Source: Trifolium pratense (Eukaryota > Streptophyta > Magnoliopsida > Fabales > Fabaceae). Taken from it: a stretch of 64,000 nucleotides of DNA. This document shows, one piece after another, positions 1-9,997 of the stretch. The position numbers and the translations under genes were made by a program. Position 1 is the stretch's first letter. The number at the start of each line of letters is the position of its first letter. The DNA lies in contig NC_060065.1 in assembly GCF_020283565.1 (NCBI RefSeq), positions 44,938,409-45,002,408 of the forward strand, in the 5' to 3' direction. The notes below the pieces were generated by a model. That model had not been told where the DNA came from. It did not search any database and worked only from the letters and a program-made list of their open reading frames with translations.

Positions 1-1147
1 AACATTGGAGTGAATGAAAGGGAAATGGATTAGGAGCAGTCAGATTTGCTGTAGTAAAGGTGTAGTTAATGTATCATATATATATAGCCGTGTGATTAAA
101 TCAGACTGTTCATATTTAAATGCAGATTTAATTTTTTTACATATATAAAATTATGATCTTAAATCTAAGTTGTTCGATCTTGATCAAATTACCATGATTA
201 TATATAATGCATGCAATCACAGTTGTTGACTGCACTCAATCTAAGTCCATAAGGAGTGGTTCACATGTTCATTTACAACAGTAATTATGAACTTGTAAAA
301 GAAGCTAAAGATGAAATTAGTATCAATATTATATATTATTAAAGTCGGTGTCTGTGTCGCTAGTTTGAACGATAGGGTGTTGATCTGGATTTAGACTTTC
401 AAATCTAATTTGGTGCTCTCCTCAAACGTCGGTGGCTGGGTTTCTTTATTGGACCCACAACGGTGGCTAGGTTCCCCTCACCCCTTAACAGTTGGATGGT
501 GCAATGTGCATGTTCTGATGTCTCCATCCCGACGTTGGACTCAAATTGTTTGGTTAAAAATGATATATTAGCTTGCTACTTTTTGAGTCGTTGGTTTCCA
601 TTTTCATGTTGGCGATCAGATTCACCGCCATTCTTAAAGGCGCAAGTTCGTTTAAACTCGTCTATAGTTCTTTCTGGATTTGTTCGTATATCAATTTTTT
701 TTTTTTACAATTTAGTTTCGGGTCCGTACGCGAGTCCACTAAATTATGCTCATGGTGTGTGACTGATTGTTTTGATACCTTTTGAGTTTTGGGTTGATTT
801 CATTTCTTACTTTTTTTTTTATTTTACTGGGTCGAACTTTATTTTTGGTTTACCTGGGTCAAACATTATGTCCCCTAATATTTTGTAACTTGTTTATTTT
901 TTTTAGTAGGGATTTTTTTTAGTGGGGAAGTAACTTTTTATTTTAATCTATCTAAAACTTTGCATATGGTAAAGCATCTCCTCCTTGTGCTTAAAAAAAG
1001 TGTTATTAAAGTACAAAATGTAAAAAACGAGTTCTACTTCTCGCACCCTCCAGCATACATATGCGCCTCTTGATATTCCTAATTTACCCTTCTCGCTATT
1101 TAGGATGTGAGTGCGTAAAACTACAAAAATTGAAGAAACTAGAGTTC
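1..1147. other. Intergenic, no gene recognised
   Basis: AT-rich sequence with a few short open frames. None shows a recognisable domain, splice structure or promoter arrangement. It ends at the target-site copy of the large retrotransposon. Confidence 0.5.
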
Positions 1148-1152
1148 ACATC
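1148..1152. repeat. Target-site duplication ACATC, left copy
   Basis: ACATC directly precedes the TG of the left LTR and recurs as ACATC at 23750-23754 right after the CA of the right LTR. This fixes the ends of the outer element and shows one integration event. Confidence 0.95.
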
Positions 1153-1927
1153 TGTTTACGTTGGAATTTGGTAAACAACCGCTAGTTTAAGTGTTTAAAC
1201 TCGCGAGATCAACTAGTAAATCTCAGGACAATTTTGTGTTTATTCGTTGTAAGAAAACTGTTTGAATGTTCGTTTTAATAGGGAAACAAACACTTAGGAA
1301 TTAAAATGTTTCAAAGCATACAAGAGAAACTAATTCGAATCGCCTCGAAGTAGCAGTTTCTCAAGCAAGTATCTGAATTTAAACTTGGAGAAGATTACTG
1401 GAAACAAATTGCATTGAATGAAAAGCAATTACAAATAAAGATGGTTCACAAAACATACATTTCTCTTCTGAATTCCGTTCGTTCGATCGCTGAGTACTTA
1501 GAATTTTAGAGAGAGTGTTTGTATAAAATTTTGTGACCATTGTTCTGAATGAAAAACTACTATAAATACTACTACAAAGTGGTAACTGTTTCTCGATCAT
1601 CTGGACGCTCCTCCATTTGCCACGTCGACCACGTTCTCCACTTTCATCTTTCATTCCTTCAGCGCGCGCCAAGACCTCTTGGGCCGTTCGTTGTTCCTTC
1701 TTTGGGCTTGGCCCAACTCTCCATCGGTTCGATTTCGCGCTTTCGATAGCTTCCTGGCAAAACCAAAATTGGACGCGTTATCCATATCTCTCGAAGCGCT
1801 TTTTGGCTTCGACCTAGCTGGCTTTCGACGCCACCTTTGAAAGTTTTATTTTGACAATATCACCTCCAAATAAATATTGGACCCACCAATTATATTTAAT
1901 TGATAAATACCAAATTTATATCCAACA
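1153..1927 (-). repeat. 3' LTR of outer gypsy element (775 bp)
   Basis: Read on the minus strand it starts TGTTGGATATAAATTTGG and ends with CGTAAACA. It matches 22975-23749 base for base as far as I compared. On the plus strand it carries a TATAAATA sequence near 1560, which could promote transcription opposite to the element. Confidence 0.95.
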
Positions 1928-1946
1928 AATTGCCCCCCAAAAAAGT
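1928..1946 (-). other. Polypurine tract of outer element
   Basis: On the minus strand the sequence just before the 3' LTR reads TTTTTTGGGGGGCAATT. The G run is the expected plus-strand DNA priming site next to U3. Confidence 0.8.
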
Positions 1947-1978
1947 CATTTTCGACTGTGTCTATCGAAAGAGGAAGT

Positions 1979-2468
1979 GGCGTTTTTGAAGGTACTAATG
2001 GATAACTTTCTTTTCCATTTATCTCTCCTATCGTTTAAGTTGCCATTCAAAACTTTGGATTGGCTCCAAAACTTGTTTTTTATTCCCACCTATCAAGGGG
2101 TTTGGACACTTGTCACCACTATCAAGGCTGCCTCTGATGAAGCCCTTGAGCAACTTGTGGCTTGTGAGAACAATATCGCTCAATGGCAGTCTGAAATTGA
2201 AGCGCTAAAGGAAAAGGTTCGACAGGAAGAGGCTAAGATGGAAAAGCTAGCTGTAGTGGCTATCGAAGCACAAAAGGTTAAGCTTGATGAGCTAGCACGT
2301 GAAGGTATCCAACACTACAGTGAGGGTTTAGCTGTCCAGAAGCGAGTCGAGCACCTTGCTAGTGATAAGGAAATGCTACAACGTAAACTGGCGTCCATTC
2401 GAACTCAGTATTACCAATTTCAAGCGGCCAATCGAAAACCTCCTTCGACATCTCAACCACAACCTTGA
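1979..2468 (+). CDS. Antisense ORF in outer element, coiled-coil protein (end of ORF)
   Basis: An open frame runs on the plus strand, opposite to the element's gag-pol, between the 3' LTR and integrase. The frame is open back into the LTR (first ATG at 1851). The part from about 2110 encodes a heptad-rich, charged helix with stretches such as EALKEKVRQEEAKMEKLA, ending with a serine/proline/glutamine tail. The upstream part (hydrophobic, FLFHLSLLSF) may not be coding: a GT at about 1992 after GAAG and a pyrimidine-rich CTATCAAG at about 2088-2095 could bound a small intron. No enzyme domain is visible. Antisense ORFs at this place are known in Tat-type elements; their function is unknown. It may be the end of a captured host gene. 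The start is uncertain. Confidence 0.5.
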
Positions 2469-2853
2469 CTTTGTAGTTTTTCCTTTTAGTTTCGAGCTTT
2501 TTCTTTCTTTTCTTTTGGATGTCGTATTGTAACTCTCTTAACACTAGCAACTGTCAAACAATTTCGTACATGGCTTTTGAATGTATGCCCGTTTTGGCCT
2601 TTTTTTTTTTTTAATGCTGCATGTTCATATATTGGCTGAGTATTTTATTCTTTTGTTATTGTTTGCTTTCCTTCTTTTGGGCCATTCTCCCAAGCCTTAT
2701 TAATGGCACTTTGTAAGGAATGAAGCGAACATGTTTCCAAAGTAGTCAACACAGTTAACTAGATGGCTTTGAGCATTAATGCCATGGCATTTCCTATGTA
2801 AACTGACCGTGGTTAGTTGTAACTGCCTGGTCATTAACGCGTCTTAATTCTTC

Positions 2854-2860
2854 TATAAAT
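2854..2860 (+). promoter_or_regulatory. TATA box of antisense ORF
   Basis: TATAAAT lies about 70 bases before the ATG at 2931, with an A/C-rich leader between, as in ordinary plant promoters. It points opposite to the retroelement's own transcription. Confidence 0.55.
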
Positions 2861-2930
2861 ACTCATGCCTTGCAACTCTTTTTGCTCATCACTTTATACA
2901 AACTAACGCATCAACACCTCTCCACAAAGA

Positions 2931-3281
2931 ATGGATAACAAGAAAAATCCTCCTTCTCCCATCCCGGGCTCAGGCACGCCACATCCTCCTGGAAGGGGAC
3001 GAACCAAGGTTCCAGCTTCCAAACCTCCACGCACTAGAATCCTTCGCCCTAGGCTGTCATCGGCTAAGGTAGTAGAAACCATCGTTCTCTCTTCTGACTC
3101 CTCAGGCTCTAGTTCAGATGACGAAGATGAAGACTACCTCAAGTTCCTCAGTACCCTAGAGCCTGACGAAGAATACCCAGGAACTCCGACTCCTTCTTCT
3201 GAGGATGAAGACTCTCAGATCTCAGAACTTTCCAATTCTGATTCAAAGGATGAGGGAACTCGGGTTCAGAGTAAACCTTAA
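2931..3281 (+). CDS. Antisense ORF in outer element, acidic serine-rich protein
   Basis: A 116-aa frame with an ATG in plant-like context (AAAGAATGG). The first half is basic and proline-rich (GRGRTKVPASKPPRTR). The second half is very acidic with serine clusters (SSDSSGSSSDDEDEDY, SSEDEDSQISELSNSDS), resembling phospho-acceptor or chromatin-binding tails. No family is recognised. It has its own TATA box at 2854 and an AATAAA signal at 3365-3370, shortly beyond its stop at 3281. It lies just downstream of integrase on the other strand, in the usual place for Tat-lineage antisense ORFs. Its basic N-terminal half could act in nuclear targeting, but that is a guess. Confidence 0.55.
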   Translation: MDNKKNPPSPIPGSGTPHPPGRGRTKVPASKPPRTRILRPRLSSAKVVETIVLSSDSSGSSSDDEDEDYLKFLSTLEPDEEYPGTPTPSSEDEDSQISELSNSDSKDEGTRVQSKP

Positions 3282-3364
3282 ATGGTTATCTTTCAACATT
3301 CAACCATTTCTTGTATTTTCTTGAACATTCTTGAATGATTGGTTGTATTGTTGATTTTATATGA

Positions 3365-3370
3365 AATAAA
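3365..3370 (+). terminator. Poly(A) signal AATAAA for antisense ORF
   Basis: AATAAA follows the antisense stop codon (3279-3281) by about 85 bases, next to T-rich sequence. It lies close to the end of the integrase frame on the opposite strand. Confidence 0.4.
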
Positions 3371-3420
3371 ACTTGATTCTTGGCATTTCCTTTTACCATT
3401 TCGCAAATTTTATTCTTGCG

Positions 3421-4326
3421 TTATTCATTTTTTATGGTTATTTCTTGCAACATTGGCTTGTATTTCTTTAAATATTTGCCATTCATGTTGACTGAACGTT
3501 TCTCAGGGGTTAACTCTTCAATCTCATAAGCTCCATTTGACAAAACTTGAGAAATCTTAAATGGTCCTTCCCAATTGGGTGACCACTTTCCAAAGACTCG
3601 ATCTCGTCTGTCCATGGGGAGGATGACTTTCCAAACTAAGTCTCCTACGTCAAAGAGTTTGGATTTAACCTTTTTGTTATATGCTCTAGCAGTTCGTTCC
3701 TTTTGTCGAATCAAAGCATCTAACGCCTGCAACCTCTCCTCATCCACGTCTGTTAATTCATCTAACATTATGTTCCCATAGTGATCAGGAGGTAGTTCCC
3801 ATTGCCTTTGCACTCGAATTGACTGCATCATTATTTCAACAGGTAACACAGCATCGTGACCATATGTTAGTCGAAAAGGTGTCGAACCTGTTGACTCTTT
3901 AGGAGAGTTCCTACATGCCCATAGGACTTGGTCCAAGGTCTTATGCCAATTCTTTGGCTTTTGAGCAACGTGCTTCTTAATTAAACTAATTATAACCTTG
4001 TTGGCTGCTTCAACTTGGCCATTTGCTTGAGCATAATAAGGCGTCGAAGTCATTAGCTTAAAACCTAATTGTTCAGCAAAATCTTGCATCTTTCGACCAA
4101 CAAACACCGTTCCTTGGTCCGTAGTGATCGTCTCAGGAAGCCCAAACCTATAAATAATATGGTCTTGGATAAAATTGATCACTGTTTCCTGATCCACGTT
4201 TGTTAGGGCAACGGCCTCTATCCATTTGGTAAAATAATCAATCCCAACTAGTATATAACGTTGGTTCTTGGATGACGCGGGCCTAATCTCACCAATTAAA
4301 TCTAAAGCCCAGCCTCTAAAAGGCCA
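3421..4326 (-). pseudogene. Integrase of outer gypsy element, N-terminus deleted
   Basis: This frame holds the integrase core and C-terminal region of the Tat element. The core begins at WPFRGWALDLIGEI with the first catalytic Asp. The second Asp is in TTDQGTVFVG, and the Glu follows in YYAQANGQVEAANK, so the DDE triad is present. A C-terminal part with WKVILPMDRRDR and GPFKISQVL follows. It is in another frame than the RT-RNase H gene. The zinc-binding N-domain is cut: the RT frame still carries the two His ligands (HSGACGAHQVGHK) but the two Cys ligands and the linker to the core are missing at the junction near 4326. Strand transfer by this copy is therefore unlikely. Confidence 0.85.
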
Positions 4327-6974
4327 AGCATGGAAGGCCAATACAAACCTTGTCGAAACAAAAGCCATTTCATTTTGTGGCCTACTTGATGGGCACCACA
4401 GGCTCCACTATGGGCATTTGAAACTGCTACATACGCTTCATTTTCATTTAGGCATTTCAACAAAACCCCTTCAGGAGTCTTCTTAAATAGCTCATTTCCC
4501 ATGATTGTGTAATTCAAGGCTCTATACTTAATCTTCCTATCGGCTATACCTGTTGGATTTTCTATGTATTTAACAATGGGTTGTCTCCAATCCTTGTCAG
4601 CCAAATTGTCGATCACGAAGACTTCAGTCATTACTTCATCAAGGTGTGCATCAGCCATTTCGGACTCCCTTTCGACATTTAGCTCATTTGCCCCCAGTTG
4701 ATGGGGTATTACCTCACATGAGATTAGTTTTTCTTTGATTTCAACTATCTCATCTAATTTTTTCCCTGTTACCTTATAACCAGAAGCAATTTGGGCTAAG
4801 TCATTTGCTTCTTGGTTTTCGATCCGAGGTACGTGTTGAATGTCACACGAATCAAATCGTTTTAGTAACGAGAAGGCAATGACAAAGTATTTCATCAAAT
4901 GTTCTTGAATGCATTTGTACTCCTTTGCCAATTGTTTTATTACTAACTCAGAATCTCCTCTGATTTTAATATGTTTTGCCCCCAAGTCTAAAATAATCCT
5001 TAGACCTGCAATTAAAGCCTCGTACTCGGCTTCATTATTAGAGCATGTTCCATTAATCTTATACTTAAATTTTGTTGGAATCTTTAAAGGAGAAATGATT
5101 AAGATTCCAATTCCTGTACCACGTTTGTGCTTCGAGCCATCAAAGTACAACATCCAAGGTTCATGTTCTACATATGTTATTGGGGTCTCAGCCACCGAGT
5201 GGTCAACAAGAAAGTCAGCCACTACTTGACCTTTTACAGCCCTCAGGGGTTGGTAAGTCAATGAATATTCAGTTAAAGCTAAAGCCCATTTCCCAATTCG
5301 ACTATGCAAAATTGGTTTTAATAACATATGCTTAATGATGTCAAAATGAGAATAAACATAAACATGAACTGGTTTGATATATTGCTTAAGTTTGGTACAA
5401 GAGAAATACAAACATAGACAAAGCTTTTCAATTGGACTATATCTAGTCTCAGCATCATTCAAGATTCTACTTAGATAGTAAATAGCCTTTTCTACGCCAT
5501 TTTCATCCTCTTGTGCGAACATGCTTCCAATAGTCGAATCTGATGCTGCGATGTACAACTTCATTTCTTTGTTTCGAATAGGAGGCATTAAAGTTGGAGG
5601 CTTCGACAAGTATGCCTTGATATCATCAAATGCCTTTTGTTGTTCCGTTCCCCATTCAAATACATCACCTTTCTTGAGCCTTAGCAGTGGAGAAAAAGGT
5701 TGAGCTTTGCCACTTAGGTTTGATATAAACCTTCTCAAGAAATTGACCTTTCCTAGCAAAGATTGAAGCTGTTTCTTCGTTCCTGGAGGTTTTGTCTCCA
5801 TGATAGCCTTTGTCTTATTTTGGTTAATTTCTATGCCCTTCTTATGCACAACAAAGCCAAGGAAATCTCCTGCATGTACACAAAAAGCACATTTCAGTGG
5901 ATTCATTTTTAATCCACATTTTCTCATTCTTTCGAACGATTTTTTAAGATGTTCGATATGTTCATCCTGGGAGGAGGATTTCACAACAATATCATCAATA
6001 TAAACCTGCATAAATATTTCGATAAAATCATGAAAAATTAAGTTCATGGCTCTTTGGTACGTTGCTCCAGCATTTTTTAATCCAAAAGGCATCACCACCC
6101 ACTCATAGGTGCCTAAAGCACCAGGGCAACGAAATGCGGTTTTTGGCACATCATCTTCATCAATAAAGATTTGATTATAGCCTGAATAACCATCTAACAT
6201 ACTCAAATATTCATGCCCTGCTGCTGAGTCAACTAACATTTCGGCTACAGGCATGGAATATTCATCCTTAGGTGTAGCATTATTCAAATCTCTAAAGTCT
6301 ATGCAAACCCTAAGTGATCCATTTTTCTTAATAACAGGAACAATATTAGCTAACCATTCCACATACCTGGTTGTTCGAATGAACTTGCATTTGAGCAACC
6401 TTTCAATTTCTGCTTTGATCTTTGTCATGATTTCCGGTGCAAACCTCCTTGGAAGCTGCTTTACAGGTTTCTTATCTGGTCGAAGGGGTAGCCTATGCTC
6501 CACAAGATTTCTGCTTAACCCAGGCATTTCGTTATAGTCCCATGCAAAGCAGTCTCTGTATTTCTTAAGCAACTCGACCATTTTTTCTTTTAGGGTTGGG
6601 TCTATATTGGCACTAATGTAAGTTGGCCTTTTAACAAAGCCATCCCCAATATCAACTTCCTGCAAAGGATCTTGGGCTTGCATTCTCTGAATTGAACTAT
6701 GTGGATCTTTCTCAAAACCCAAAGGCTCATCATCATAGATGCAATCTAACCTTTGCTTTTTTCCATCATTTACTTCACTAGCCTCCAAGGCCAGTTTGTC
6801 CCTTAAGTCATCGTTGGCTTCGACAGCCATATTTTCTTGAACATTGATGGCCTCAAGAGCCATTTTGATTCTATTCTCGGCTGCGTAAGCCGTAATTCGA
6901 TCCCATGCTGGGGACTCAATCATCAAACTCATCATGGTTGACCCATCCAGACACTGGTGGGTATGCATCCTCAC
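4302..6974 (-). CDS. Reverse transcriptase, RNase H and archaeal-type RNase H (outer element)
   Basis: An 890-codon frame. It begins with a linker, then RT with VCIDFRDLNNATPKDEYSMP, GYNQIFID and the catalytic YIDDIVVKS. Next comes a connection domain and a first RNase H whose usual DAS motif reads AASDSTIG, suggesting it is inactive. Then follows a second RNase H with LYFDGSKHKRGTG, NNEAEYEAL, RGDSELV and HVPRIENQEANDLA, the Asp-Glu-Asp-Asp set of archaeal-type RNase H that marks the Tat clade. The frame runs into the start of the integrase zinc finger and ends in a few foreign codons after a deletion. It overlaps the protease frame by 59 bases in a +1 relation, which could be a programmed shift, a splice or an old indel. 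Confidence 0.9.
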   Translation of the reverse strand: MRMHTHQCLDGSTMMSLMIESPAWDRITAYAAENRIKMALEAINVQENMAVEANDDLRDKLALEASEVNDGKKQRLDCIYDDEPLGFEKDPHSSIQRMQAQDPLQEVDIGDGFVKRPTYISANIDPTLKEKMVELLKKYRDCFAWDYNEMPGLSRNLVEHRLPLRPDKKPVKQLPRRFAPEIMTKIKAEIERLLKCKFIRTTRYVEWLANIVPVIKKNGSLRVCIDFRDLNNATPKDEYSMPVAEMLVDSAAGHEYLSMLDGYSGYNQIFIDEDDVPKTAFRCPGALGTYEWVVMPFGLKNAGATYQRAMNLIFHDFIEIFMQVYIDDIVVKSSSQDEHIEHLKKSFERMRKCGLKMNPLKCAFCVHAGDFLGFVVHKKGIEINQNKTKAIMETKPPGTKKQLQSLLGKVNFLRRFISNLSGKAQPFSPLLRLKKGDVFEWGTEQQKAFDDIKAYLSKPPTLMPPIRNKEMKLYIAASDSTIGSMFAQEDENGVEKAIYYLSRILNDAETRYSPIEKLCLCLYFSCTKLKQYIKPVHVYVYSHFDIIKHMLLKPILHSRIGKWALALTEYSLTYQPLRAVKGQVVADFLVDHSVAETPITYVEHEPWMLYFDGSKHKRGTGIGILIISPLKIPTKFKYKINGTCSNNEAEYEALIAGLRIILDLGAKHIKIRGDSELVIKQLAKEYKCIQEHLMKYFVIAFSLLKRFDSCDIQHVPRIENQEANDLAQIASGYKVTGKKLDEIVEIKEKLISCEVIPHQLGANELNVERESEMADAHLDEVMTEVFVIDNLADKDWRQPIVKYIENPTGIADRKIKYRALNYTIMGNELFKKTPEGVLLKCLNENEAYVAVSNAHSGACGAHQVGHKMKWLLFRQGLYWPSMLGLLEAGL

Positions 6975-7722
6975 ACAAGGGTTCCTCTATGTCTTCCCTT
7001 TCCCAACAAAAGCCATGGGTTGGATGCAACTTAACTGAGTGGTATACATTTTTTGATACCACTTCCTTTGGATCGAAGGCAGCATCTTGCTCACCACAAG
7101 GAGCAATCAAAGCCAAGTTTTTGTCGAAGTTCTGTAAAGTCACAGTGCCTGTCTCTGAAACATATGCACTTTGGTCTGCTTCTACATTCTCGACTAAACC
7201 ATCTTCTCTCCAGATGATTAATCTTTGGTGCATGGTTGAGGGAATAGCTCCAACACCGTGTATCCATTCTCTGCCTAATAACAGATTGTAATTAGGTTTG
7301 GCAGCTATAACCATGAACAAGGTCTTTCGAACTGTACTACCAACACAAACTTCCAATTGCACTGCCCCCAGGGAATGGCCAGTTTTTCCTTCATAGTTGG
7401 CCAACACCACATTGTGGGAATGAAGGTCTGTGTCATAGAGACCTAATTTCTTCAACATGAAGTGTGGCATGATATTCACCACAGCTCCTCCATCCACTAA
7501 GACTTTATTGATTCCCACATTATTGACTTTTGCCCTAATGAACAAAGCCTTCAAATGGTTCTGCATTCCCAGATCTGGCTTTTCGAAGACAGCTTTTTGC
7601 TCTTCGACACAACCATTTTGCATAACATAATAACACATTGGCTTATGATCAGCCAAATTAAGGGCTTCGAAGTCCTCTTCCAACTCATTGACTTCAGTAG
7701 GCACATCATATTCTAGTGGCAG
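6916..7722 (-). pseudogene. Protease part of gag-pro of outer element, separated by nested insertion
   Basis: This is the 3' part of the gag-protease frame, cut off from gag by the nested retroelement. The aspartic protease shows LVDGGAVVNIMP as the active-site motif, followed by LLLGREWIHG, the second conserved block of retropepsins. The active-site triplet is D-G-G rather than D-T/S-G; I recall this variant as usual for this gypsy group, so I do not treat it as damage. At 7722 the frame continues into the gag frame at 20051 once the inner element and one GGCAG copy are disregarded, so the split is caused by the insertion alone. Confidence 0.85.
7718..7722. repeat. Target-site duplication GGCAG, left copy
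   Basis: GGCAG precedes the inner element's left LTR and recurs at 20051-20055 after its right LTR. Confidence 0.93.
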
Positions 7723-9486
7723 TGTCATACCCTAATTTTGTCCTACCCTTTTCATAAGTTATTTTTCATCATATTTTCACATATTCTCCCATTTTCTCTT
7801 TATGTTTAATATTCAAAATCAAAAAAAATATGTTTTTTATAAAAATAAAAAATAAAAAAAACACAACAACAGCAAAAGCTGTTGCTGGCGTCCCCCACCC
7901 CTTTTCTTTTTGTTGTTATTATCATGATCATCTAAGTATTGAAAAAAATAAAAATAGAGGCAATAAAACAAAGAAGAAGAGGACAAACACAGAGCAGCAC
8001 GTTGTTGCTGCTGCCGCTTCCATCTCATCCCCTTCTTTGAGCTCTAATCTTGCCCTCTTTCTTCATTGACCTTTTCTCTTTGCCATTCTTGTGTTTTAGT
8101 GTAAAACTGAACCACTGCAACACCTGCACAGCCAACTCAAAGGATTGTCCTCTTTCCCATTCGGACCATTACTTCCAACAAGAAAAAATTTGAAAGTCAA
8201 CTTTTTCCCTTTTCCATCAAACATAAACCCTAATTTTTGGGTATAAATAAAGCAATCGAAACTCAGAAAACAGGAGGCGATTTTTGGGAGGAACAGAGAG
8301 AAGAGAAAAAATCAAAAAAATCTCATTTTTTCATCACTTTTCCAAAATCCGAAATTGACTCAAACACCTTCCAAACTTCAATCTTCTTCACCCAAAAGCT
8401 TCTAACACATACCAGTAGCGAAACACACAAGAAAAAACGAAGGAAAACCGTTGAGAGAAGCTTACTCAAAGTTCAAAATAGCAAAGAAAAGAGTAGGTGT
8501 TAACCCACCAAAACAGGGCTCGAAACCAGTAAGATTCTAAACGATTTTTACTCCTGAACATCATCTGAAGCTTTTCCAACCCTTGATTTTGCTTAAATCG
8601 TACAAATGTGAAAATTAAAGTTTTTTTGGGTTTTAAAGTTTCGAACTTTTTTTGAGATATAAACATATATTGAAAAATCTAAGTTTATATTCATGATCTA
8701 TGTGAAATTTCGAGCAAAATCATATACTCATTTGTAATTTTTGGTGTTGTTTTGACGTGTGTTGTTGTTGGCCGCGAGCTCCTTTAAGCTCTTCCATGGC
8801 CGTTCCTTGTTACTGCTTCACGAGGAAGAAGAAGATGTATGGTGGGGTGGCTACGTGTCACCCCTGTATTGGTTGTTTATTTATTTTAAAACATGACTGT
8901 TAGATTAATCCAGCGACTGAGATCTGTTTTTGTGATTTTTAAATCACAGCCACATGATTTAATCAAAAGGCTCAGATCCATGACGTCTACTGCGTGCCTC
9001 TGCTTTCATACCACACTGGATTACCTCCTTCTTGACTTTACTGTTGGGCCTTGACTTGTTAAGCCCAGTCCCCAAAACCCATTTTCGCACCCCCAGTTAC
9101 GTTTTGCTTATTTTTTAGTGCTTATTTATATAAGTGCTTATTCAAATAAGAGCTTATTCACATAAGTGCTTATTTAGATAAGTGCTTATCATTTGGAAAT
9201 GATTATTTGAGTTGTTGATTAATTAGTCAATTAATTAAACACCTGATTAAGTGAGTAACCATTTAAGTTGTTTGATTAAAAGTGCTTAAGTTACTAAGTG
9301 CTTAAATGGTTAAACACTTAAATAAGTGATTATTAATTAGGTGAGTAATTAATCAAAACCTCTCAAGCTTATTTTAATAAGTTCATATGCAGTGTTTGGA
9401 TTGTTTACTTGACTTAATACTTTTATTTCAAGTTTGTTTCTCAAAAGCATTTCTTTACTTGAAAAACCCCACAATTAAAATAAATG

Positions 9487-9577
9487 GAATGAAAAAGGGT
9501 TAGTCTGACATATGGCTTTCTTCCCCGAATAATTCGAGACCCTGACGTATGGCTCGTGACTCGAATTATTCTCATTC
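9487..9577 (+). promoter_or_regulatory. LTR hairpin 1, invariant loop CTGACGTATGGCTCGT
   Basis: Outer arms GAATGA (9487-9492) and TCATTC (9572-9577). Inner 12-base arms GAATAATTCGAG (9527-9538) and CTCGAATTATTC (9560-9571) are perfectly complementary and enclose a 21-base loop. A second motif copy, CTGACATATGGCTTTC, lies between the outer and inner left arms. The same hairpin is in the 3' LTR at 18889-18979. Confidence 0.75.
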
Positions 9578-9722
9578 TTATTTTTTCCTAGACAATCACG
9601 ATTAAGCAAAATTGACCGGTTGGCAAAGGCTTCAGTCCACGCATATATTTATTGTTATATTATGTCTGCTTGGCTAGTTTTTTGTTTATCTTGCTTAAAC
9701 TTATCAAATCAAATCATAATTG

Positions 9723-9814
9723 GAATGAAAAAGGGTTAGTCTGACGTATGGCTTTCTCTCCCCGAATGATTCGAGACCCTGACGTATGGCTCGTGACTTG
9801 AATCATTCTCATTC
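9723..9814 (+). promoter_or_regulatory. LTR hairpin 2, compensated stem
   Basis: Inner arms GAATGATTCGAG (9764-9775) and CTTGAATCATTC (9797-9808). Compared with hairpin 1, one A-T pair is replaced by G-C on both arms, and one pair becomes G-U. The loop is unchanged. Outer arms GAATGA and TCATTC are kept. The 3' LTR copy is at 19125-19216. Confidence 0.75.
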
Positions 9815-9906
9815 CCCAACGCTAAAAAACATTAAAACACTTCATCATCCGCTTTATCTTTCCTTTTGATTTTCTTAAATCAAATAAAAGAACTTAAGCA
9901 TAATTA

Positions 9907-9997
9907 GAGTGAAAAGGGGTTAGTCTGACGTATGGCTTTCTTCCCCGGATAATTCGAGGCCCTGACGTATGGCTCGTGACTCGGATTATCCTCATTC
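9907..9997 (+). promoter_or_regulatory. LTR hairpin 3, compensated stem
   Basis: Inner arms GGATAATTCGAG (9947-9958) and CTCGGATTATCC (9980-9991). The outermost-but-one pair changed from A-T to G-C on both arms, and one pair is G-U. The outer arm reads GAGTGA, still pairing with TCATTC through G-U. The loop core is unchanged. The 3' LTR copy is at 19309-19399. Confidence 0.75.

Noticed and set aside
463..762. 99-codon frame near the left edge
   Set aside because: No recognisable family, overlapping another frame, poor start context and no regulatory signals.
6916..7722. Treating the DGG protease motif as an inactivating mutation
   Set aside because: As far as I recall this variant occurs widely in this gypsy group, so it is not evidence of damage here.
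7830..8069. Short frames repeated in both LTRs of the inner element (7830, 8237, 10173 and their copies at +9402)
   Set aside because: They translate low-complexity or untranslated LTR sequence, have no domain, and recur only because the LTR is duplicated.
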